Below the pieces are notes generated by a model. It saw only the letters and a list, made by a program, of their open reading frames with translations, was not told where the DNA came from and ran no database searches. The position numbers and the translations under genes were made by a program. Of a stretch of DNA of 8,142 nucleotides, positions 1-4,378 are shown one piece after another (positions within the stretch are counted from its first letter, which is position 1; every line of letters starts with the position of its first letter). Location: the NCBI GenBank assembly GCA_028292835.1, contig JAQGLP010000016.1, forward strand, positions 1-8,142, given 5' to 3'. The DNA is from Variovorax sp. (GTDB lineage Bacteria > Pseudomonadota > Gammaproteobacteria > Burkholderiales > Burkholderiaceae_C).

Positions 1-1
1 C

Positions 2-256
2 TTCATGCTGTCGAACGGCCAGGCGCTGTGGGCCCATGCCTCCACGCACCTGTGCTACACCCTGCGCCGGCATCCCTTCACGCACGCGCGTCTGGCCGAC
101 GAGGACGTGGCGATCGACTTCGCCGAGTACACCACGCCCAGCGACCGCGTCGCCGTGATCGTGACGGCGCCGCTGACCACCGACGAGACCTGGACGCCCT
201 TCGCGCCAGGTGAGCTCAAGGTGTTCGTGGATGGGTGTGCGCGCCAAGGTCTGTGA
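2..256 (+). CDS. Class II glutamine amidotransferase, YafJ-like, C-terminal part (5' end outside window)
   Basis: The reading frame is open from the window edge (TTC at 2-4) to TGA at 254-256, leaving 84 C-terminal residues. The order of motifs matches the end of YafJ-type class II (Ntn) glutamine amidotransferases as I remember it: FMLSNGQALWAHAST, then RRHPF, then DEDVAIDFAEYTTPSDRV, then TAPLT..ETWTPFAPGELKVF. The N-terminal catalytic cysteine of the family lies outside the window, so activity cannot be judged. The C-terminus looks natural. The stop codon sits 26 bases from the broken end of the integrase fragment on the other strand, so the deletion that truncated the integrase ended just short of this gene. 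The physiological substrate of this family is not well defined. Confidence 0.85.
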   Translation, partial: FMLSNGQALWAHASTHLCYTLRRHPFTHARLADEDVAIDFAEYTTPSDRVAVIVTAPLTTDETWTPFAPGELKVFVDGCARQGL

Positions 257-282
257 ACACCGCAAATGCGAGATGCCTTGAT

Positions 283-552
283 TTGACTCCGCGTCGAGGC
301 TGACCCCTGACGATCGACCGCCAGATAGCTCAGAAATGACTTCACCTCAGCTGCGCATCTGTCTCTGGAGTGGCGTTTGCCGTCAAAAAATATAGAACGG
401 TACATCACCCAGTCCATATAGGTTTTTTCGGTGCGGATACTTCGATGCCGCGTGCGCAAACGGATGGGCACATGGTCGAGCAGCTTGGGTTGGCGCACCG
501 GCGGGTTGGCGTCATCGGTTTGAGAGGAGACGACTGTGCGGTTCGGCATCAT
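283..552 (-). pseudogene. intI: Integron integrase (IntI) N-terminal fragment, catalytic domain deleted
   Basis: Read on the minus strand from ATG at 552-550, about 90 codons resemble the N-terminal SAM-like DNA-binding domain of IntI tyrosine recombinases: PKLLDHV (residues 22-28), RHRSIRTEKTYMDWV (35-49), DGKRHS (57-62), AAEVKSFLSYLAVDRQ (67-82), SASTRSQ (84-90). Similarity stops at about residue 90, base 283. The frame stays open down to base 55, but only by reading through the amidotransferase gene on the opposite strand. Full-length IntI proteins are about 320-340 residues, so the catalytic R-H-R-Y residues and the IntI-specific extra domain are all missing. The fragment has no frameshift or stop. 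Its orientation, divergent from the cassettes and next to an attI-like site, is the standard integron layout. It cannot catalyse recombination. Confidence 0.85.
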
Positions 553-561
553 CCGTGAATT

Positions 562-577
562 TTTAGGTTCTCCTAAA
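562..577. repeat. Short hairpin next to the intI start
   Basis: TTTAGG (562-567) and CCTAAA (572-577) form a perfect six-base inverted repeat around TTCT. It lies ten bases upstream of the intI start codon, on the leader side. It could be an operator or an RNA hairpin in the intI leader. There is no T-run after it in either direction that would make it a convincing terminator. Confidence 0.3.
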
Positions 578-599
578 CATCAGCAGATAGGGGTTTACC

Positions 600-672
600 T
601 GGAGATTCTACGAATTTGCTAGATTAGCTGACTGCCTGCCATAAGGTTGCAGTCGTCTATTTGTAGTTAGAG
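600..672 (+). other. Candidate attI recombination site with core GTTAGAG at 666-672
   Basis: In integrons attI lies between intI and the first cassette and ends in a GTTRRRY-type core cut between G and TT. Here the only such core is GTTAGAG at 666-672. The assignment is supported by the cassette itself: the left core of attC1 (GCTCTAAC, 1711-1718) is the exact reverse complement of GTTAGAGC (666-673), as expected if cassette 1 starts at T667. The stretch also carries an inverted repeat GACTGC/GCAGTC (630-635 and 649-654). The left limit of attI is not defined by sequence alone and the start given here is approximate. Confidence 0.65.
616..645 (+). promoter_or_regulatory. Possible cassette promoter (Pc-like) reading into the array
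   Basis: TTGCTA (616-621) and CATAAG (640-645) are separated by 18 bases and each match four of six sigma-70 consensus positions. The position, inside the attI region and directed at the cassettes, is where cassette promoters of some integrons lie. This is a weak motif match; an alternative promoter inside the intI fragment cannot be excluded. Confidence 0.25.
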
Positions 673-681
673 CTCAGATCC

Positions 682-1704
682 ATGGAAGACACAATACCCC
701 CGTCCCGACAGGCGCTCCGTGAAGCGCTGGCCCTCTCCGAAGAGATATTGCGGAACTTGGAACTGAACGAAGTTCCTCTAGCCAACATTGCTCTCAAGAC
801 GTCGCGGCTCGCGCGCCTGCTCAATGACTTCTCGCATCAGAAAATGATGGAGTACGAAGCTAGTGGATATCCATCCGGACCCGGCGGAGTTCCTGCCGAA
901 GCGTACAAACTGGCAGTATTGGCAGGGAGAGAATTCGAAGTAGAAGACGACAAAAGCAAGGAGGTGAAGAAGTACATCTATATGACTTCCATCGAAGCCC
1001 TTGAGCAGCAAGTACAGGGGTTCGAGACAGCGCTCACCGCAGCTCGAGACCCCGACGTCTCAATCTCCTCCGCCAATCCGCACCAGCACGTCTTCAATCC
1101 TGCTGGCAATCGCCAAGAACGGCTGGCGATCCGGAAGAACGCCGCTCAAGCCCGGGAAAGGCTTTCATCGCGCAGGTCGTTCATCTATTCATATTCCTTG
1201 CAGCGGCACTACGAGCTTAAGTTCTCTGGCATTGCTGATGACATCTTCTCGCGGATCCGTGAAGCTGTAGACGCTTCCATTGGGTCCAAGGTGCCCAATG
1301 CGGCTCAAATGCTCTCTGCTGTCTACGAGAACCTGCAATCGGAAAACAGTGAAGACTGGTCAAACGCGGTACACAGTTGTCGCAGAATTCTCCAGGCACT
1401 CGCGGATGCTCTGTACCCCTCACGGGCAGAGAAGGTAGTTGAAGTGAATGGCAAGAGCAGAACAATCAAGCTCGGGCCTGACAACTACGTGAATCGCCTG
1501 ATTGCGTTCTTAGAAGAACATTCCGACTCAGAGCGTTTCCAAGCGATCGTAGGTTCGCACCTCGGCTTCATCGGAGAGCGACTTGACAGTGTGTTCCAAG
1601 CGGCGCAAAAAGGCTCGCATTCAACCATCGTTACCAGAGTTGAGGCGGATCGCTATGTGGTCTACACGTACTTGGTTGTCGGCGACATACTCGCCCTTGC
1701 ATGA
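682..1704 (+). CDS. AbiTii-like abortive-infection candidate protein, 340 aa (cassette 1)
   Basis: The N-terminal third resembles the AbiTii domain as I recall it from the abortive-infection protein AbiTii: a helical segment (residues about 10-60, EALALSEEILRNLELN, then KTSRLARLLNDF) leading to EYEASGYPSGPG (57-68) and a tyrosine-containing AEAYKLAVLAGREF stretch. The C-terminal half (about 185-340) is mostly helical, with W226, HSCRRILQALADALYP (231-246), DNYVNRLIAFLEEHS (267-281) and a YTYLVVGDILA end (328-338). I have seen this pattern in proteins annotated as hypothetical or AbiTii-containing. No nuclease motif or transmembrane helix is visible, and no RxxxxH HEPN motif was found. The ATG lies 10 bases past the attI core with only weak Shine-Dalgarno character. 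The gene ends seven bases before attC1. As the attI-proximal cassette it is best placed for expression. Role in defence is inferred, not shown. Confidence 0.7.
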   Translation: MEDTIPPSRQALREALALSEEILRNLELNEVPLANIALKTSRLARLLNDFSHQKMMEYEASGYPSGPGGVPAEAYKLAVLAGREFEVEDDKSKEVKKYIYMTSIEALEQQVQGFETALTAARDPDVSISSANPHQHVFNPAGNRQERLAIRKNAAQARERLSSRRSFIYSYSLQRHYELKFSGIADDIFSRIREAVDASIGSKVPNAAQMLSAVYENLQSENSEDWSNAVHSCRRILQALADALYPSRAEKVVEVNGKSRTIKLGPDNYVNRLIAFLEEHSDSERFQAIVGSHLGFIGERLDSVFQAAQKGSHSTIVTRVEADRYVVYTYLVVGDILALA

Positions 1705-1711
1705 CGCGCCG

Positions 1712-1792
1712 CTCTAACAGATCGGTCAACACGGACGTCCTAGCGGCGGGCGCCGCCCGCCTACGGTCCGCCGGTTACCTCCGACGTTAGGC
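1712..1792 (+). other. attC1, 81 bp, intact
   Basis: The left core CTCTAAC (1712-1718) and right core GTTAGGC (1786-1792) frame a palindrome. GGCGGGC (1745-1751) and GCCCGCC (1755-1761) form a perfect 7-bp stem around GCC. The arms read AACAGATCGGTCAACACGGAC on the left and CCGGTTACCTCCGACGTTAGG on the right, both typical attC L boxes. The left core is the exact complement of the cassette 1 start. Confidence 0.9.
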
Positions 1793-1801
1793 CGCAGCAA
1801 A

Positions 1802-1993
1802 ATGCATTCTGACCCCGACGAAGCCAAGTTGGAGGAGGCTGAGAGACGTGCCGACCCGCGCCGTCCAGGCGACGTGCTCGAGCGAATTGAATGACGCCTT
1901 CAATATGGAGAATACAAAACACCATCGGGCCTCGCTGTCGTAGGGTGGGCCATCGTCGTCCTGCTGGCGCTCATTCTCTGGAGAATATGGTGA
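1802..1993 (+). pseudogene. Small single-helix membrane protein interrupted by in-frame TGA (cassette 2)
   Basis: From ATG 1802 the frame gives a charged 30-residue segment (MHSDPDEAKLEEAERRADP, then RRPGDVLERIE) and a TGA at 1892-1894. In the same frame it continues for 32 codons, RLQYGEYKTPSGLAVVG then WAIVVLLALILWRIW, to TGA at 1991-1993. The second half contains a clear transmembrane helix of about 17 residues (codons 44-60), yet has no start codon of its own. Together they would be a 63-codon protein with a charged N-terminus and a C-terminal membrane anchor. The simplest reading is a nonsense mutation, for example TGG to TGA. Readthrough cannot be excluded. An alternative +1-frame ORF starting at ATG 1891 (overlapping as ATGA) runs into attC2 and looks non-coding. 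I do not recognise the family. Confidence 0.55.
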
Positions 1994-2027
1994 ACGTGCA
2001 GCACTTCGTTCGACGCACGTCGATGCG

Positions 2028-2141
2028 GCCTAACAGGTCGGTCGAAACCGACACACATCGGCAAGGCGTCGCGATGCGTGTCAATGATCGTACGCATCGC
2101 GGTGCCTTGCCGCGGTGTGCCGCTCACCTCCAACGTTAGAG
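2028..2141 (+). other. attC2, 114 bp, intact
   Basis: The left core is GCCTAAC (2028-2034) and the right core GTTAGAG (2135-2141). The extended left core TGCGGCCTAAC (2024-2034) is the exact reverse complement of the cassette 2 start (GTTAGGCCGCA, 1786-1796). The long arm GGCAAGGCGTCGCGATGCG (2060-2078) pairs with 2093-2111 at 17 of 19 positions. The right arm GTGCCGCTCACCTCCAACG resembles those of attC5 and the attC6 remnant. Confidence 0.9.
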
Positions 2142-2151
2142 CACATCACAC

Positions 2152-2655
2152 ATGCGACCAATGCATCTTGAGTGGCCCTTCTTCCGCTGGACCCGCCTTG
2201 TTCTTAAGCCGGGGGGTGGATTTACCTTGCTCCTTGCATTCTTCTATATCGTAGCTACTCGAGACTTCCGCGCAGCCGCGTCTGTACTCGTTTCCGTCTC
2301 CGTTATTTACATTGCTGTTGCGGCCCTTTTCTTCAATCGCGCACGCGCACTGCCCCGTGGCCCAAATAAGGTTCGATCTCTCTACGCCGCCGAGCGAGCA
2401 ACGCAAGCGATTGCCTTTACGCTAGTCGGCGCTCTGCTTGGAGTTGTTTTCTTCGCTTGGGGCTCATATTTTGAGTCCGCCGCGAAGATAGATTCCTCTA
2501 TGCCTCACCCATGGCTTCTCATCTTTTTTCTACCTCTCATATTCGTTGGTTGGGGCTATTTCACGTTTGCCCTCGCGCTGCGAGTCATCTCTCGTGAATT
2601 CTTGTATCCATTGTCCGCACGAGAAATCGCGCGTCGTATCAAGAATGCGCCCTAA
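2152..2655 (+). CDS. Four-helix membrane protein of unknown function, 167 aa (cassette 3)
   Basis: Four hydrophobic segments are visible: residues about 22-36 (GFTLLLAFFYIVA), 41-62 (AAASVLVSVSVIYIAVAALFF), 84-104 (around GALLGVVFFAWG) and 120-143 (PWLLIFFLPLIFVGWGYFTF). Basic residues lie in the intervening loop (RARALPRGPNKVR, 63-75) and at both ends (REIARRIKNAP at the C-terminus), consistent with an inner-membrane protein whose termini are cytoplasmic. I do not recognise the family. The ATG at 2152 is 16 bases into the cassette with no clear Shine-Dalgarno; a second ATG follows at 2161. The stop TAA overlaps a CCCTAAC sequence (2650-2656), 47 bases short of the real attC3 left core. The gene is intact with no sign of decay. 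Confidence 0.75.
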   Translation: MRPMHLEWPFFRWTRLVLKPGGGFTLLLAFFYIVATRDFRAAASVLVSVSVIYIAVAALFFNRARALPRGPNKVRSLYAAERATQAIAFTLVGALLGVVFFAWGSYFESAAKIDSSMPHPWLLIFFLPLIFVGWGYFTFALALRVISREFLYPLSAREIARRIKNAP

Positions 2656-2667
2656 CCTTCATAGTCT

Positions 2668-2691
2668 GGGCATGTGCAAACACGCCCTTTT
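2668..2691 (+). terminator. Possible weak rho-independent terminator after the cassette 3 gene
   Basis: GGGC-AT-GTG, loop CAAA, CAC-GCCC, followed by TTTT (2688-2691). This is a seven-pair stem with a two-base bulge and a short T-run, located 13 bases after the stop codon. If real it would reduce transcription into cassettes 4-7. The match is modest. Confidence 0.3.
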
Positions 2692-2702
2692 CCATCCGCT
2701 GG

Positions 2703-2762
2703 GTCTAACCCGACAGTCAAGCGGACTGACCTGTGGCCAGCCGCTTACTTTCAACGTTAGAA
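2703..2762 (+). other. attC3, 60 bp, short class
   Basis: GTCTAAC (2703-2709) and GTTAGAA (2756-2762) frame a classical ~60-bp attC: left arm AGTCAAGCGGACTG pairs with right arm CAGCCGCTTACTTTCAACG through AAGCGG/CCGCTT and CTG/CAG, with unpaired bases between. The left core differs at one position from the complement of the cassette 3 start (GGTCTAAC observed, GCTCTAAC expected). It is much shorter than attC2 and attC5, so cassette 3 probably came from a different integron lineage. Confidence 0.82.
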
Positions 2763-2766
2763 TACC

Positions 2767-2979
2767 ATGATTCATCGCGTCGACATCGATTCAATTCACC
2801 GAAACGTTTTTCTACTATTGAATCTCTGCTACGCTGTCGAAACCTTTGGCAAGACGCATGATCTCTTTATCTATGATGAAACTGATCCGGTAAATAGTCC
2901 CTACTATGTTGGATGGCTTAAGTTCACTCTGAGCGAAAAGCTCATCGATGTTGCTTCATTTCGGACTCCTCTCGTTTGA
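2767..2979 (+). CDS. Unknown 70-aa protein, possibly truncated (cassette 4)
   Basis: ATG 2767 lies 10 bases into cassette 4, where cassette genes usually start. The product has an apparently helical, hydrophobic N-terminal half (HRNVFLLLNLCYAVETFG, residues 11-28), an acidic middle (YDETDPVNSPYY) and a WLKFTLSEKLIDVASF segment (50-65). It stops at TGA 2977-2979, leaving 63 bases before the approximate attC4. A second reading frame is open from 2961 to TAA 3086-3088 and its first codons would continue the helix (DSSRLIEDLIP). The present ORF may therefore be the 5' part of a longer gene broken by a frameshift near 2960-2975. I do not recognise the family, and there is no visible ribosome binding site. 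Confidence 0.55.
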   Translation: MIHRVDIDSIHRNVFLLLNLCYAVETFGKTHDLFIYDETDPVNSPYYVGWLKFTLSEKLIDVASFRTPLV

Positions 2980-3042
2980 TTGAAGATCTGATCCCCACGC
3001 CAATGAAGACCAGTGCGCCAATGTGGCGCGAACAAACGGGGA

Positions 3043-3103
3043 AATTCGTCCCATCATCCAAGCCGACGCCGCTTCACGGCGCGACTTAACTCAGGTATTA
3101 GAC
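3043..3103 (+). other. attC4, degenerate: right core ATTAGAC, left core eroded
   Basis: CAAGCCGACGCCG (3059-3071), CTTCA loop, CGGCGCGACTTAACTCAGG is the body of a short attC of the kind seen in Xanthomonas-like integrons, as I remember them. The right core reads ATTAGAC (3097-3103) instead of GTTAGAC, so the G at the crossover is lost. The left core should read ATTCTAAC (complement of the cassette 4 start) but only ATTC survives, in ATTCGTCC (3044-3051). The A at 3084 also breaks a stem pair. The start given is approximate. Confidence 0.65.
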
Positions 3104-3110
3104 AGCAGAT

Positions 3111-3749
3111 ATGGCAAAGACAGAGCAATCGAAGGCCGAACTGTTAGAGCACTTGCGCGACAGCTTGGGTTTCCTCGAAGCTTCAAGTGCGTCCTTTGAC
3201 GCAGGATTTTTTGGAGAGGCGAAACGTCTCGCAACTACCATCAGGGTGTTGGTACACGACACAGACAAGTCAAAGTCCCTTCTCGGCCTTCTGAAAATGA
3301 AGGTGGCTATGGGATACCTGAACACCAGCCACGCATACGAGCCCAAGAACCTTGTGAGCTATCACGGCCTGGTTGGCATACGCCTTGAGGATGAGAACAC
3401 AAGGTACTGGGCGCCATTAGGTGAGAGGGCGCCGGCGCGTTCGGGAAAGTACGTTTTCTTTCCCGATTGGTGGAGCCAAGTCGTTATAGTCGATTCGTTA
3501 AAGGCGAAGTTCACGCGCAGAGAACTCGTGCTGGCTCTGGCAAATAAGGACGGGGGCGCCCACGTGGATTCTCACCTCGATGAAAGCTATGCCGAACTCA
3601 CGCGTAAGAACAGTGTGGGTTGGATGATTTCAGACGGAACCAATCAGAAGCCCATGTTGGATGTTGAACTTCATAGTGTCAGACAGGTTGCATTTGAGTT
3701 GCACAAATCCATTAGGCGGCACTTGGAGAAGACGGGTGCTGCTGTCTAA
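3111..3749 (+). CDS. Conserved-looking protein of unknown function, 212 aa (cassette 5)
   Basis: ATG 3111 lies 13 bases into cassette 5. The TAA stop at 3747-3749 sits inside the attC5 left core GTCTAAC, a frequent arrangement in cassettes. The N-terminal 70 residues look helical (AELLEHLRDSLGFLEASS, then GEAKRLATTIRVLVHDT, 35-51). The middle has SYHGLVGI (83-90), and the most striking motif is ANKDGGAHVDSHLDESY (144-160), followed by NSVGWM (167-172). I recall the EAKRLA..IRVLVHD and NKDGGAHVD patterns from proteins annotated only as hypothetical in diverse bacteria, so it probably belongs to a real family. The His-Asp pair in GGAHVD could bind metal, but this is speculation. No membrane segment or signal peptide is seen, so it is probably cytoplasmic. 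It shows no sign of decay. Confidence 0.75.
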   Translation: MAKTEQSKAELLEHLRDSLGFLEASSASFDAGFFGEAKRLATTIRVLVHDTDKSKSLLGLLKMKVAMGYLNTSHAYEPKNLVSYHGLVGIRLEDENTRYWAPLGERAPARSGKYVFFPDWWSQVVIVDSLKAKFTRRELVLALANKDGGAHVDSHLDESYAELTRKNSVGWMISDGTNQKPMLDVELHSVRQVAFELHKSIRRHLEKTGAAV

Positions 3750-3857
3750 CAGGTCGTTCGACACGGACATGCAGTGGCATTGCACCGCGAGTCATGCTGA
3801 TAAGCGTACTCATCGTGGCGCAATGCCACTGCGTGCCGGTCAATTCCAACGTTAAAT
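3744..3857 (+). other. attC5, 114 bp, intact
   Basis: GTCTAAC (3744-3750) and GTTAAAT (3851-3857) frame a long palindrome whose arms include a perfect 13-bp inverted repeat, GCAGTGGCATTGC (3771-3783) and GCAATGCCACTGC (3820-3832). The extended left core CTGCTGTCTAAC is the complement of the cassette 5 start at every base (TTAGACAGCAG, 3098-3108) except the mutated crossover G. Its length equals that of attC2, and both share the AACAGGTCG left box. Confidence 0.9.
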
Positions 3858-3899
3858 TGCAGTGTTTCGTAGTGTTCGATCAACAACTTGGAGAAGCGA

Positions 3900-4301
3900 A
3901 TGGCAACGAAGTCCGCTGGAAAGACCACTGGCACCAAGATGACAACCCAGGCCGCAGCTCGCGTCCAAAGCGCAACTGCAAAGTCTGCGGGTGGCGGGGT
4001 GGCAAAAGGAACGTTTGCGGCGCGAGCGCAATCCGCAGCGGCCAAGAGCATCGCAGCCGGCGAAGTCACTGGAGCACGAGCCGCTAAGGTGGCTTCGACC
4101 ACCCTGTCGGCGAAGAGCACGGGCGCGGCATCGAAGTCGGCGGCGGGCAGCGCACTTTCGCAAGTAGCACCGAGAAAAGTCACTTCCTCGCCGGCTGCTA
4201 CCCAAGCTTCCCAAACACTGCGCGATGGGCGCACAAGCGCAGCGTCTAAGTCGGCGGCGGGTTCGGCCTTGTCCCTGAGTCCTCCGGCGAAGAAGCGCTG
4301 A
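3900..4301 (+). CDS. Basic Ala/Ser/Lys-rich protein with SMP (seed maturation protein/LEA)-like motif, 133 aa (cassette 6)
   Basis: The start at 3900 is preferred over ATG 3888 because GGAGAA (3890-3895) is a good Shine-Dalgarno for it and the protein then opens MATKSAGKTTGTK, typical of this type. Residues 15-50 carry TTQAAARVQSATAKSAGGG, then VAKGTFAARAQSAAAKS. This resembles the bacterial version of the SMP motif (Pfam SMP, the plant LEA-like seed maturation domain), with two Q-S-A units around a Gly/Lys linker. The remaining ~80 residues are low-complexity and contain a perfect 12-residue repeat, AASKSAAGSALS, at 76-87 and 114-125. The product is strongly basic (ends PPAKKR), hydrophilic and probably disordered. 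It might act as a desiccation or stress protectant, or bind nucleic acid like Ala/Lys-rich histone H1-like proteins. Function is not known. The gene stops exactly where the attC6 remnant begins. Confidence 0.75.
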   Translation: MATKSAGKTTGTKMTTQAAARVQSATAKSAGGGVAKGTFAARAQSAAAKSIAAGEVTGARAAKVASTTLSAKSTGAASKSAAGSALSQVAPRKVTSSPAATQASQTLRDGRTSAASKSAAGSALSLSPPAKKR

Positions 4302-4340
4302 TGGAATGCCGCTACGTGCCGGTCAACTCCAACGTTAGGG
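4301..4340 (+). other. attC6 remnant: right half only
   Basis: GAATGCC-G-CT-A-CGTGCCGGTCAA-C-TCCAACGTTA matches the right arm of attC5 (3821-3854) at all but three positions and ends in core GTTAGGG (4334-4340). No left core (expected CTGCAATTTAAC) and no left arm exist between the cassette 6 stop codon and this remnant. The site cannot fold into an attC hairpin, so cassette 6 should not be excisable. Confidence 0.75.
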
Positions 4341-4348
4341 CCTACAAG

Positions 4349-4378
4349 ATGTATTGCCTTCGTGCCGGCATAGCGTGA
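4349..4378 (+). CDS. Possible 9-codon leader peptide upstream of the MAPEG gene
   Basis: ATG at 4349-4351 opens MYCLRAGIA and ends at TGA 4376-4378, which overlaps the GTG start of the MAPEG gene (4375-4377) as GTGA. Short leader ORFs are known to help translation of integron cassette genes that lack ribosome binding sites. This one has no strong Shine-Dalgarno either, and an ORF of this length can occur by chance. Confidence 0.25.
   Translation: MYCLRAGIA

Noticed and set aside
55..282. Continuation of the integrase frame beyond base 283
   Set aside because: The frame stays open only because it runs antisense through the amidotransferase gene; IntI similarity ends at about codon 90.
636..652. 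LexA (SOS) box near the attI region
   Set aside because: CTG and CAG are separated by 11 bases instead of 10 and the flanking T and A of the consensus are absent.
1745..1761. GC-rich hairpin after the cassette 1 gene as a rho-independent terminator
   Set aside because: It is the apex of the attC1 palindrome and has no T-run after it.
1891..2139. 82-codon plus-strand ORF in cassette 2
   Set aside because: It runs through the whole attC2 palindrome and has an Arg/His-rich, non-protein-like composition. The same-frame 1802-1993 ORF, with its membrane helix, is more convincing.
2650..2656. CCCTAAC at the cassette 3 stop codon as the attC3 left core
   Set aside because: The following bases have no L-box and do not pair with the right arm, whereas GTCTAAC at 2703 gives a proper 60-bp attC.
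1700..4345. CRISPR-like array from the recurring CCAACGTTA/TCTAACAGGTCG motifs
   Set aside because: Spacing is hundreds of bases and irregular, and the motifs lie at the two ends of palindromic attC sites.
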